Source: a virus
Direction: 5' to 3' (one strand)
Length of the DNA stretch: 26,165 nucleotides
IMG/VR virus record: IMGVR_UViG_3300045286_000110
Location: 1-26,165 of that record
Under the pieces are notes generated by a model that was not told the origin of the DNA, searched no databases, and saw only the letters and a list, made by a program, of their open reading frames with translations. Made by a program: the position numbers and the translations under genes. Of the stretch, positions 6,502-14,377 are shown piece after piece. Position 1 is the stretch's first letter. Every line of letters starts with the position of its first letter.

Positions 6502-6974
6502 AGCGCTCGCACGGCGTCGCCGTTATCTTCAGCGTCTCTTGTACGGTCTGCATCAGACTGCAATGCTTTTGCCAGTAGGCCCCCGAGGGCAGCGGCGCGG
6601 CTACTGCAGGCGGCGACGGTATCTTCGGTGGGGCCACCACTACTGGCGGCATAGGCGGCGAGTTGGTCGCGCAGCTTGTCATTGCCAGCCCGAGCAGCAG
6701 CCAGAGCAGCAGCATTCTTGCGTTGTGATGCGTTGTACTCATTCTGCGCTTGCTCCTTGACGGCGGCCATCTGTTGCTCGAGCTTACGGTACTTCTCGGT
6801 TTCCTTGGAAGCCGTTTCTGCCGCCTCCGCGCGGGAAACAGCCCAGGCCTTCTGAACTTCAGCAAGGTGTACCTCCGCGGTACGCAGCCGAACGGTCTGA
6901 ACGCCGATGATGGACAGCAGTACAGCGGCGACGATCAACGGCCCGGCGAGCCGGGCCAACAAGCCGGCGAACAC
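6480..6974 (-). CDS. Rz: Rz-like inner-membrane spanin subunit
   Basis: This encodes 164 residues from a GTG at 6974. An N-terminal membrane segment (about residues 10-28, GPLIVAAVLLSIIGVQ) is followed by a long helix rich in Ala, Glu, Lys and Gln (about 30-105), expected to form a periplasmic coiled coil. A Cys-containing C-terminal region follows. This is the architecture of i-spanins, which join an outer-membrane lipoprotein to fuse the two membranes at the last step of lysis of Gram-negative hosts. The Rz1 gene lies entirely inside it in another frame, which supports the call. It starts just after the small membrane-protein gene, with only a weak ribosome-binding site. Confidence 0.85.
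   Translation of the reverse strand: MFAGLLARLAGPLIVAAVLLSIIGVQTVRLRTAEVHLAEVQKAWAVSRAEAAETASKETEKYRKLEQQMAAVKEQAQNEYNASQRKNAAALAAARAGNDKLRDQLAAYAASSGGPTEDTVAACSSRAAALGGLLAKALQSDADRTRDAEDNGDAVRALLAAWPR
6497..6742 (-). CDS. Rz1: Rz1-like outer-membrane spanin lipoprotein, embedded in Rz
   Basis: This encodes 81 residues from the ATG at 6742, with GGAG about ten bases upstream inside Rz. The protein has a short basic N-terminus, a hydrophobic stretch (MLLLWLLLGLAM) and a lipobox-like end (MTSC), with the Cys as the probable lipidation site. A proline-rich segment follows (PPMPPVVVAPPKIPSPP). This is the classic Rz1 layout: signal peptidase II lipoprotein with a Pro-rich linker to the C-terminal region that contacts Rz. 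The gene is fully nested within Rz in another frame, ending 17 bases before the Rz stop. The -3 residue (Met) is not ideal for a lipobox. Confidence 0.83.
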   Translation of the reverse strand: MSTTHHNARMLLLWLLLGLAMTSCATNSPPMPPVVVAPPKIPSPPAVAAPLPSGAYWQKHCSLMQTVQETLKITATPCERF

Positions 6975-6976
6975 CT

Positions 6977-7195
6977 TCAGCCGCCACTGACTTTGTTCTT
7001 GAACTCCATCAGCTTGGCTTGTGCCGCTTCACCGTACTTGGTGCCGACAGCGTCGAGCAATGCGGCCTCGTTGGGCCACCGCTTCTCGGCGTACTTACGC
7101 ACCACCCAGCCGGCGCCGCCACCAAGAACGAAAACACCGAGACCCTTCAGGCTCAAGAGCAGCCCGAAGAAAGCCGAGACGAGGGTCCATTCCAT
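6977..7195 (-). CDS. Small membrane protein of the lysis cassette, holin candidate
   Basis: This encodes 72 residues from the ATG at 7195 with a good site (AGGAG, seven-base spacer). The N-terminal half is one hydrophobic segment rich in Gly and Leu (about residues 5-33, SAFFGLLLSLKGLGVFVLGG). A basic and then charged helical tail follows (VRKYAEKRW, AKLMEFKNKV). A single membrane segment with a soluble tail between endolysin and spanin genes fits a class III holin or a lysis accessory protein. Two other membrane proteins in the same cassette compete for the holin role, so the assignment is open. Confidence 0.7.
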   Translation of the reverse strand: MEWTLVSAFFGLLLSLKGLGVFVLGGGAGWVVRKYAEKRWPNEAALLDAVGTKYGEAAQAKLMEFKNKVSGG

Positions 7196-7224
7196 GTCGA
7201 TCTCCTAGAGTGCGCCGCAGCGCG

Positions 7225-7791
7225 TTACGAAAACTTCGCGTAGGCAGCAGCGAGTTTAACGTCGTACTGGTTCGCCGCATAGCCCGGCCCGTTGTATGCC
7301 TTGGCAAAGTCCGCCCAGCGCCGATCGCGCAACTCATCGGCCAGGCCACGGTGCTCAATGAACTCGATGAAGGCCATCAGGTGCTCGTGCTCGCCGAGGG
7401 ACAACGAGTGAACGAATTCATCGACACTGGTGAAGCCGCACATCGGAAAGTTGAAGCCCATGATCTGGAACTTCCCGAAGCTGGTCGACAGCAAGGCGGC
7501 CACGGGATCGAGCTCCACGGCAGCCTTCAGCCGGCAGTGCTCGGCGAACTGGTTCGCGCCGTAGAACTTCCGTGTCCACACCGGATAGCTCAGCGTCGGG
7601 TGCGTCACATCGAAACGGCCTTGTGTGTAGCGATGGAAGTGGTGGCCTTCGAAGAGGATCTTCAGGCTGTCGTCGGCGTTGAAGCCCCCACCAGACGACT
7701 CGACTTCGGCCACCGCTTTGATGGCTGCTACGTCGCAACCCAAGGCGCCGGCAGCCTCTTCGTAATCCGAGTCGATGAGCACGGGCTTCAC
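7225..7791 (-). CDS. Endolysin, N-acetylmuramidase (DUF3380/PF11860-type)
   Basis: This encodes 188 residues from a GTG at 7791 that overlaps the preceding stop as GTGA. The sequence runs like the N-acetylmuramidase family of Gram-negative phages: IKAVAEVESSGGGF near residues 24-37 with the likely catalytic Glu (E29 or E31), then ILFEGHHFHRYT, YPVWTRKFYG, a SFGKFQIMGFNF block, and FAKAYNGPGYAANQYDVKLAAAY at the C-terminus. It should cleave the glycan chains of peptidoglycan. There is no N-terminal signal or membrane anchor, so release through a holin is expected. It is a single-domain enzyme without a separate wall-binding domain. Confidence 0.9.
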   Translation of the reverse strand: MKPVLIDSDYEEAAGALGCDVAAIKAVAEVESSGGGFNADDSLKILFEGHHFHRYTQGRFDVTHPTLSYPVWTRKFYGANQFAEHCRLKAAVELDPVAALLSTSFGKFQIMGFNFPMCGFTSVDEFVHSLSLGEHEHLMAFIEFIEHRGLADELRDRRWADFAKAYNGPGYAANQYDVKLAAAYAKFS

Positions 7792-8228
7792 GGTGCCTTC
7801 TCCGTTGCTGGTGGGGCGCCATCAGGTACACCGTACTTGTGCTGGATGAAAGCTTTGCCTGAAGCCGTAGCGCACCAGAAACCCAAGTACGTCAAGTACG
7901 CTTCGGTCACGATGTTTGGTAGCGCGAAGATGATGATCGTCAGCACCGCGGAAGAAACTACCCAGGTGCCTATCGTGAGAATGCGTTCACTCGAAGCCTT
8001 CCCTTGCGCATCCAGCAAGACTTCAGCGATGTTGAAGGCGGGATCCTTTTGCGCGCGTGCGATCAGCACCCACATCAGGAACACTGCCAGGCCCATGATC
8101 AGCAAGGGCATCATGACACCCACCGTCAGCGATGACACCAGTGCCTCCAGGTAGCCTGGCACTGTCATGCTGGCTGCTGGCGCGCTGGTCGTCACCAGTT
8201 CGGTCAATGCTTTTGCCGCTTCGCTCAT
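7788..8228 (-). CDS. Membrane protein upstream of endolysin, holin candidate
   Basis: This encodes 146 residues. The ATG at 8228 overlaps the small upstream gene as ATGA, and the stop overlaps the endolysin start as GTGA. Two strong membrane segments are visible, about residues 30-57 (GVMMPLLIMGLAVFLMWVLIA) and 83-104 (TIGTWVVSSAVLTIIIFAL). A third, weaker aromatic segment lies around 108-127. The loop between the two strong segments is charged (ARAQKDPAFNIAEVLLD). Coupling to the endolysin makes a holin or antiholin role plausible, but the segment spacing is wider than in most class II holins. I do not recognise a named holin family. Confidence 0.7.
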   Translation of the reverse strand: MSEAAKALTELVTTSAPAASMTVPGYLEALVSSLTVGVMMPLLIMGLAVFLMWVLIARAQKDPAFNIAEVLLDAQGKASSERILTIGTWVVSSAVLTIIIFALPNIVTEAYLTYLGFWCATASGKAFIQHKYGVPDGAPPATEKAP

Positions 8229-8389
8229 CGCGTTCTCCTGACCTGCGCATCAACAGCGCGTTGAAGCCACTCCACCTGCTCGTCGTTCCGCTTCTGCTCT
8301 TCGGGCGAGTAGCCCACACGTTTGTGGGCGTGCTTCCCCGGCCGGTAGGGAACCTGGTAGTTGAGCGGTTTGGGCTTCTTGCGCTCCAC
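8225..8389 (-). CDS. Small basic protein (54 aa) between lysis genes
   Basis: A short reading frame of 54 residues starts at the GTG at 8389 and ends in an ATGA overlap with the next gene (stop at 8225-8227, next ATG at 8226-8228). It fills the otherwise empty gap in the cassette. The protein is hydrophilic and basic: it starts MERKKPKPLNYQVPYRPGK and continues with a Glu/Gln/Arg-rich helix. There is no membrane segment. GAGAG lies upstream as a weak ribosome-binding site. Function unknown; the tight fit and the coupled stop support it. Confidence 0.6.
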   Translation of the reverse strand: MERKKPKPLNYQVPYRPGKHAHKRVGYSPEEQKRNDEQVEWLQRAVDAQVRRTR

Positions 8390-8398
8390 TTTTGACTC

Positions 8399-8719
8399 TC
8401 AATGCCCTTGGCCTTTCAGCCACGTTGCGAGTAGCGCCCAGCCACCGATGTAGTAGATGATCATGCCGACGCCGACGATGAAGATGGCCTTGCGGAACAA
8501 CGCGCCGATGAAGTTGAAGGTGAACCTGCCAGCTTGGCGCTGCGCACCATCCTTCATCGCGCTGAAGGCTGCATCCCACGTTGCGGGGTCTTCGACGACA
8601 GTGCGAATCCCTTTGGAAATTGCTTGCTCGATCATTTCGGACATCCCTCGCTCAATTGCATCTTGGCGTAGCTTCAGGAAGATGATCTGTTCGCTCGCGG
8701 CCTCACGTTCCTCGTCCAC
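8399..8719 (-). CDS. Membrane-anchored helical protein (about 106 aa)
   Basis: This encodes 106 residues if it starts at the GTG at 8719, six bases after a GGAGG. In-frame GTG (8725) and TTG (8731) starts are alternatives. The gene overlaps the end of the large ejection-protein gene. The N-terminal two-thirds is charged and helical (EREAASEQIIFLKLRQDAIERG), followed by one membrane segment near the C-terminus (about residues 74-98, FIVGVGMIIYYIGGWALLATW). It may belong to the lysis genes or to the internal virion set. A tail-anchored membrane protein just before a lysis cassette could be a holin partner, but no family is recognised. Confidence 0.68.
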   Translation of the reverse strand: MDEEREAASEQIIFLKLRQDAIERGMSEMIEQAISKGIRTVVEDPATWDAAFSAMKDGAQRQAGRFTFNFIGALFRKAIFIVGVGMIIYYIGGWALLATWLKGQGH

Positions 8720-11700
8720 TTCCACCTCCAAAGGCCATCAACTTTTCTGAGCGCATTTGACCGGTATTTTTCTCCGGGTTCAGCATGTCGTTGAGTGCCT
8801 TCAGGATCGGCGCATCTGAGCGCAGACCGACGGTGTCTTTGATGTGCGCGAACATCTCGGTGAGCCATTGTCGCGCTTGCGCACGCCAAGAGCCTCGGCC
8901 AGTGAAGCGTTCGTGCATGATACGCGCGCCATTGACAGCCCAGAACTCGGACGGGTCAACGTACTGGTAGAACTCGTTGGGGTCGATCACTTCATCTTTG
9001 ACGACTTGGCGAACACGCGTCTGGGCTTCCGTGTCCCCGCGCGCGGCCTTACGCATGTCCTCGAGCGCTGTTCTCTGCTCCGGCGTCGCCTTGGCCATCG
9101 CGTCATCGCGCGCACGCTCCCAAGCACGACGGATCCCCTCCTGCACCGCTTCCGGCATCATGCGCTCACTGTGATGCAGGACTTCATGCATTGCGGTGCG
9201 GGGATTGTCCTTGCCCTGAACGAGCGTGATGATCTGCGAAGCAGAGTTGTAGCTGCCCTTGGCGATGTTGTCGGCCCGCGCTTCAAGACTCTGGACCTTC
9301 AACCCCTCCATGACACCATCGACGCCGCGGGCCAGATTCGGATTCTTCCCGAGCGCCCACAAGGCAAGCGCAGCACCATCCTTGTCGATCGTGCCTTTGG
9401 CAGCACCATCTTCGAGGACCTTGCGCACTGCAGCGAGTCCGCGCCCACTAGGCGGCGGCGCTTCCTTCAACTGCGTGCGCTGTTGCTCGCGCATGAAGGC
9501 TTCATCGATCTTCGGCAACGCGATGTCTAGAGCTTCATGCCCCCCTGCAGTTTCGGTAGGCTTACCACCATTGGCGGCTGCGGTGCTGCCACCCCCGGCT
9601 TCTCGCTCGCCTTGTCCGCCGGCAGGCGCAGTTTGGCTGCGTTCGGTTCCGGTCGCTGCAGCGCGGTTGGCCCCGGATTGTTCGCCGGTGGCTGCAGTTG
9701 CGCCAGCGGCTTGGACATTGGCAGCGGCAGGCTCTTGGCCAGCGCCAGCAGTTTGCTTGGTTTGAGCATCATTGGACTCACCTTTCTCGATGATCGCTTC
9801 AATCGCTTTTGCGTAGCGTGCAGGGCTGCTCTCGTGCTTCTTGGTCAACTGCTCGACGGCTTCTGGATCGATCCGGTGCGCTAGGGAGACCCGCTCGACC
9901 AACTTGGCGTTCTCGGTGCCGTGCTGCTTGCCGATGGCTTTCACCGCGGCGTCGTACGCCTTGGTGTTGGGCAGTTCCTTGACTTCAGGCACCGGAATCG
10001 GCTCGGGCTTGGGCTCGGCCGCCTTTGCCTGCTGTTGGCGCGCTAGCGCCGCTTCAGGCGTCTGCATGGCTGCGCCGGTGGCCGCGGTAGCACCAACCTC
10101 TTTGGGAGCGCCTGCGATCATCGTCTCGGGCAGATCCGGCCGGCCGGGGACGGCAGGAATTTGCAGCCCCTGGCGCAAGTCTTTGGCCGGGCCTGTCGTC
10201 GGCCGTGGTTCACCCAGCGCTGGCACCAAACCTTCAGCGGGAAGCGCTTCCACAGCGGGCCCAGGCGAGGCACCAGGCGTCGTTTCCCAGTTCGGCGTCA
10301 GGTCGCCCAGCGGCCCGGGTTCCGGCGCAGCCTTGGGCGCCTGGTTGACACCCAGACTGGTGGTGGGCTCGGCAGGAGCGGCCGCAGGTTCTGGCGCCTT
10401 GGGCGCAGCTTTCAACGGCTTCCCACCAGCCATGCGCTTCTGCGCGAATTCACTGCCCAACAATGCTCGCGCGGCTGGCCGAGCGAAGATCGCTGCCCCT
10501 CCCGCAAGCGCCGAGGGAGCGTGGATTAGCGCGCCGAGTACGATGTCGTGGAAGGTGGGCCCGGTAGCGCCGGAGCGACCCTTCTTCTGCGCCAGACCTT
10601 CGTCACCGAACTGCTTCGCGAACTGAGCAATCTGAAGCGCTTCGCCTGTCAGCGGCACGCCTTTGTCCAAAGCACGCCCATAGACTCTCGCATTCACCTC
10701 GCCCGGTTTGCCATCCATGGCATCGTCGAGCAGGTATGTCTTGGCGATGCGCACACGCGCAGCACGGTACTTGTCAACAGCATCAACGAGTTCTGGGTCT
10801 CCCCCTGCATTGGCCATCTTGCCCAGTGCACGATCCATCGCGTTGTCGACAGCCGAAGAGGCTGCGCGGTAATCCACACCCAGCTTTTTGTCGCCGGCAC
10901 GGAAAGCCTTGTCGGCTTCGTTGCGCAGATCCTTCACCACTTCGATCGCTGATGAGGTGCTCACCTCTTCTTTGCGCAGCCCTTCAATCTTTTTGATGAT
11001 CGGGTTGTCTGCGAGCTCCGGGAAGTCTTCCGCAGCTTTCAACCGGGGGCCGATGATGGCATCAAGATCTTTGCCATACTGGCTATCGAGCTCGAACTTA
11101 CCCACGTCCTTGACGGCGGCGTAATCTTGCCCTGCTTCCTTGCGGATCGCTGCAGTGGCCTCGGGTGTAGCTGGCACATCTTCAGGCAAGCCAACATCTG
11201 CGCGCGCTAGACGTGCAGTATTCTCGGCATTGTGCGCTGAGAGTTCTTGCGCTAGCCGTGGTGCCCCTGCAGCCGTCTCGGCCACACGTGCTGCCACTCC
11301 TGCTTTCGCCGCCTTCGGTGAAAGCTTATAGCCCGCATCGTAGGCAGCGCGAATGCCCTCGAGTTCAGGTTGTGCGAGTTTTTCTTTGGCTACTGCGGCA
11401 GCAACCTTCGTCGCAGCAGCGGCAGTCTGCGGGCGCAGTGTCCCGGTTTCTTGCGCTGCACGCGCCACAGTACCTAGCCCTTTGCCAAGCATGCTGACCT
11501 CGGGGCCAAGACCCATGAGCGCAGGCCCGTGTGTCGCCAGTGCTTCCCCGACGGCACCGAGTTGCTCCTGCCCGCTTTCCGTCCGTGGTGCATACGTTCC
11601 TGCTTGCATGCCTGTGAGGAAAGCTTGTTCAGCTCCCGGACGCTTTGAGATGTCCTTGCCTTGCAATGCATTGGCGAGCCTAGCGCCGATCTCGTTGGCC

Positions 11701-12176
11701 ACACCGAGAATGCCGCCGGCCATCCCTGTGGTGCCGCCTGAAAGTACGGACAACCCTGTTTCAACGCTGCCGAGAATCGTGTCCAGTGGCCCAGGTTTAG
11801 GCTTCGCAGCCTGCGCCTGCGCTTCTGCCTGTACGCGCCCTGCCGCTTCCGGTTCTTGAGGGAGCTGGAAACCTGTGCCGGGAGTTCCTTGCGGCGCAGC
11901 AGCCGCAGGGCTTTTCTTGGTGTAGTTCTCCCACGGTGGCCGTTCAGCCGCTGTCGGTTGCGACTGTTTTTGCGCTTCGGCTACCAGGAGAGCACGTCGC
12001 TGAGGGTCGTGCTCTCCTGCGATGGCGTCGTACAGATCCCCAAGATTCTGCGGGCCCTTCTCGTAAGCATCGCTGCGTGCTCGTTCTTCAGGTGTTTCCA
12101 CCGCAGCCAAGCGCAACCCCGCCATCGCAGGATCTTGTCCTGGAGAGGCTTGGTACGCTTCCCACGGGCCGGCCAT
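8703..12176 (-). CDS. Large internal virion/ejection-type protein with HExxH metallopeptidase domain
   Basis: This encodes 1157 residues from the ATG at 12176, which shares its A with the upstream TGA (TGATG); a GTG three bases earlier is less likely. The N-terminus carries two PWExY-type motifs (GPWEAY and RPPWENY). A Gly/Ala-rich hydrophobic region (about 135-190) and long helical segments follow. A low-complexity region rich in Ala, Pro, Glu and Gln covers roughly residues 590-900. Near the C-terminus, MHEVLHHSE holds HExxH at about 997-1001, and SEFWA about 75 residues later could give the third zinc ligand. Size, composition and position after other internal proteins fit a podovirus ejection protein. 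The usual enzymatic module of such proteins is a lytic transglycosylase; here it appears to be a zinc peptidase. Confidence 0.78.
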   Translation of the reverse strand: MAGPWEAYQASPGQDPAMAGLRLAAVETPEERARSDAYEKGPQNLGDLYDAIAGEHDPQRRALLVAEAQKQSQPTAAERPPWENYTKKSPAAAAPQGTPGTGFQLPQEPEAAGRVQAEAQAQAAKPKPGPLDTILGSVETGLSVLSGGTTGMAGGILGVANEIGARLANALQGKDISKRPGAEQAFLTGMQAGTYAPRTESGQEQLGAVGEALATHGPALMGLGPEVSMLGKGLGTVARAAQETGTLRPQTAAAATKVAAAVAKEKLAQPELEGIRAAYDAGYKLSPKAAKAGVAARVAETAAGAPRLAQELSAHNAENTARLARADVGLPEDVPATPEATAAIRKEAGQDYAAVKDVGKFELDSQYGKDLDAIIGPRLKAAEDFPELADNPIIKKIEGLRKEEVSTSSAIEVVKDLRNEADKAFRAGDKKLGVDYRAASSAVDNAMDRALGKMANAGGDPELVDAVDKYRAARVRIAKTYLLDDAMDGKPGEVNARVYGRALDKGVPLTGEALQIAQFAKQFGDEGLAQKKGRSGATGPTFHDIVLGALIHAPSALAGGAAIFARPAARALLGSEFAQKRMAGGKPLKAAPKAPEPAAAPAEPTTSLGVNQAPKAAPEPGPLGDLTPNWETTPGASPGPAVEALPAEGLVPALGEPRPTTGPAKDLRQGLQIPAVPGRPDLPETMIAGAPKEVGATAATGAAMQTPEAALARQQQAKAAEPKPEPIPVPEVKELPNTKAYDAAVKAIGKQHGTENAKLVERVSLAHRIDPEAVEQLTKKHESSPARYAKAIEAIIEKGESNDAQTKQTAGAGQEPAAANVQAAGATAATGEQSGANRAAATGTERSQTAPAGGQGEREAGGGSTAAANGGKPTETAGGHEALDIALPKIDEAFMREQQRTQLKEAPPPSGRGLAAVRKVLEDGAAKGTIDKDGAALALWALGKNPNLARGVDGVMEGLKVQSLEARADNIAKGSYNSASQIITLVQGKDNPRTAMHEVLHHSERMMPEAVQEGIRRAWERARDDAMAKATPEQRTALEDMRKAARGDTEAQTRVRQVVKDEVIDPNEFYQYVDPSEFWAVNGARIMHERFTGRGSWRAQARQWLTEMFAHIKDTVGLRSDAPILKALNDMLNPEKNTGQMRSEKLMAFGGGSGRGT

Positions 12177-14377
12177 CACTGCACCCGTTCCCAGCTATTC
12201 TGGTCGCCAGGATCACCACCCTTGAAGCGGTAACCACTCTGCACGGCGCCGACTTGCGGAGCTGCCGATGCAGCAGAAGTGGTCGCGGCGGTCACTGAAG
12301 TGCCACGGCCACGACCGAGAGCACGCATCTTGTCGGTGACACTCTGGAGTGCCTCGTTGCCAGCATCACGACCGTTCTTGGCCTCGGTGCGCATTACGCC
12401 GATGATCCCGCGGATCTGCGTTGGCGTCATGTCGGCATTAACGAGCTTGTCGCCTGTCGCTTGCGATTGCACGTGCAACTGTGCATTCGACATTGGCGAC
12501 GTCAGCACTCGTTGGTGCTCACGTGACAAGCCGATGAGCGTAGCTTGCAAGTTGGTGAAGTCAGTGTCGCCCAAGGCCGAGCGAAGGGCGTTGATCGGCT
12601 TGTTGAGGATTGGCGCTCCACCTTTGGCTGCGCCCTTGTCGAGCAAGTCTTCGACCAGTTTGCCTTGCTTATCCAGCGTGCTCTGCAGCTGCTCGACAGC
12701 AGTGACGTACTTCTGCCGATCGCGCATTGTCGCGCTCAAAGCAACCTGTTGTGCGTGCGTTGTGCCAATGTCTTGTGGCTCGAGCCCCATCTCTTTGGCA
12801 AGTTGGGGAACACGCCGCTTCACTGCTTCAATTAAGCCGCTGCCACCCTTGCTGCGCGCAAGACCGATCTGCCAGGTCCGATCACCTGCGATGACGGCTT
12901 TGGCCCAAAAGTCGACTGTCTCCTGGTCTCCGGCGCCTTTGCCGACACTCCCCGCGCCAACAGACAAGGACCCCGGTTCTGCTTCTGCACCTCTCACGCC
13001 AAGCGCGGCAACACGTTTAGCTGCGGCCTTGTCTTCAGGACTCAGTGAAGAGGAATCGATGTCGGCTATTTTTTGTGCGAGGGGGCCGAGCTTCTCAGGC
13101 TTCTCCAAGTTCGGCATCACGCCAATACTTTGCAGGTACTTGACCGAGGTTTCCAGATCCAATCCGTTTTCTTTGGCGTACTGCTGTGCCGTAGCAAGAT
13201 TCTGGGCGAGCGGACCTACAGGTTTCGGCGCTTCAGGCATCTTGCCACCGGTGGCATAGAACGCATTCAGGAAGTTTTGCGGCACGGGGCCTGCATCTTT
13301 GACGCCTTGCTGCAGCTTCGCTTGCGCATCGGGATGCGACAGCGCTGTGGCGAGCACACCCATCTGCCCGATTCGATCCATCGCTTCCTGCATGCTGATG
13401 TGCGCAACAGGATCATTCGGGTCGGTGGAGCGGTTCTCGGTGATCGGAGCGTCATAGTGACCTGTTGCACCGGGAGGGGCGCCGTACTGTGCCTGCTCGT
13501 TCGACTGCATGCGCTGAGACTCACCCACACCGGCTTGCGTGTCACCCTTGCCAACGAAGACACGGACGACCGGAGTTACCTTGGCATTGCTCGCGTCTTG
13601 CGGCGCTCCTTGCGCCGCGGAGGCATCTGGAGGCGCTGGTAGTAGTTTGACGATCTGTTTCCCGACGATGACGCCACCATGCGGACTGGGTTGCCCCACC
13701 CCGACTTTCAACTCAGGCGCGAAGAGACCGTTCACCGACTTGAGCAGCAAGCCTTCGTTGCTGGGGTCATTCATCGCGGCATGCCAGTCATCGAGTTTCT
13801 GCTGGATGGGCATCTTGCCATCCGACCCCGCGATGTAGTCCGTCACCGGCGCGCGCGTGGTGGCCGTCACGGCTTGAACCAATTTTGCGGGCGGAATGCT
13901 TGTGAGATCCAGTTGCCCTGCCTTCGCTTTGGACGCGATGTCCAGCCCTTCTTGCTGGTACTGCTGCGCAGGACCGACGAGTTTCTGCAAGAGTGCATCA
14001 CGCGTTGCCTTCACTTGCGCTTGGCGCTGCGTGTAGCTTGATTGAACCTCCTGGGGGATGTTTTCTGCTGAGCCGTACTGTCTCAGGTACCCAGCACCTT
14101 CCGTTGCCAGGTCACCGAGTTGCATGTTGCTGGCTGCCAAAGCTTCATGCGTCTGCGAAGTGTCGGTCAAGCGATCCTCGCGGGCCTGCCGGCGAGCTTC
14201 GGCATCTTGCGCGCGCTGGTCGGCGGCGGCTTGCCGCTCATTCAGTAGTTGCTGCTGTTGGCGGCGCTCATTCGCAGTGTCGACGTCCATGCCGAGGCGA
14301 ACACCGCTCTCGAGCGAGTTCGCCAGCGCACCGCCAACACTGTAGTGCGAGGGGCCGATTCCGTAACCAGAAGCCAT
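12176..14377 (-). CDS. Internal virion/ejection-type protein (733 aa)
   Basis: This encodes 733 residues from the ATG at 14377 (TGATG with the upstream gene, GGAG eight to nine bases before). An upstream in-frame start at 14431 would lie inside the previous gene. The N-terminus is Gly/Ser-rich (MASGYGIGPSHYSVGGALA). A Gln/Arg/Ala-rich coiled-coil region follows (about 35-75, with QQQQLLNERQAAADQRAQD), then long Ala/Gln/Lys helices. The C-terminus ends in GYRFKGGDPGDQNSWE plus three residues, a short aromatic/Gly motif seen at the ends of internal virion proteins. There is no catalytic motif. It lies between the small glycine-zipper protein and the 1157-residue protein, matching the gp14-gp15-gp16 order of T7-like ejection proteins in general logic only. 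Confidence 0.72.
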   Translation of the reverse strand: MASGYGIGPSHYSVGGALANSLESGVRLGMDVDTANERRQQQQLLNERQAAADQRAQDAEARRQAREDRLTDTSQTHEALAASNMQLGDLATEGAGYLRQYGSAENIPQEVQSSYTQRQAQVKATRDALLQKLVGPAQQYQQEGLDIASKAKAGQLDLTSIPPAKLVQAVTATTRAPVTDYIAGSDGKMPIQQKLDDWHAAMNDPSNEGLLLKSVNGLFAPELKVGVGQPSPHGGVIVGKQIVKLLPAPPDASAAQGAPQDASNAKVTPVVRVFVGKGDTQAGVGESQRMQSNEQAQYGAPPGATGHYDAPITENRSTDPNDPVAHISMQEAMDRIGQMGVLATALSHPDAQAKLQQGVKDAGPVPQNFLNAFYATGGKMPEAPKPVGPLAQNLATAQQYAKENGLDLETSVKYLQSIGVMPNLEKPEKLGPLAQKIADIDSSSLSPEDKAAAKRVAALGVRGAEAEPGSLSVGAGSVGKGAGDQETVDFWAKAVIAGDRTWQIGLARSKGGSGLIEAVKRRVPQLAKEMGLEPQDIGTTHAQQVALSATMRDRQKYVTAVEQLQSTLDKQGKLVEDLLDKGAAKGGAPILNKPINALRSALGDTDFTNLQATLIGLSREHQRVLTSPMSNAQLHVQSQATGDKLVNADMTPTQIRGIIGVMRTEAKNGRDAGNEALQSVTDKMRALGRGRGTSVTAATTSAASAAPQVGAVQSGYRFKGGDPGDQNSWERVQ

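Noticed and set aside
7196-7224. Short GC-rich inverted repeat after the endolysin gene
   Set aside because: Only four base pairs with no T-run; too weak to call a terminator.
7021-8154. Long open frame on the plus strand opposite the endolysin and holin-like genes
   Set aside because: It is Arg/His-rich with composition typical of an antisense shadow. The opposite strand encodes a clear endolysin and membrane proteins.
9841-10626. Plus-strand open frame of 261 codons opposite the large ejection protein
   Set aside because: The product is a low-complexity Ala/Gly/Pro/Ser sequence mirroring the Ala/Pro-rich linker on the other strand, with no domain and no neighbour in its direction.
12279-13259. 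Plus-strand open frame of 326 codons opposite the 733-residue protein
   Set aside because: It is Ser/Cys/Arg-rich with no recognisable domain, and it lies inside a tightly coupled minus-strand operon.
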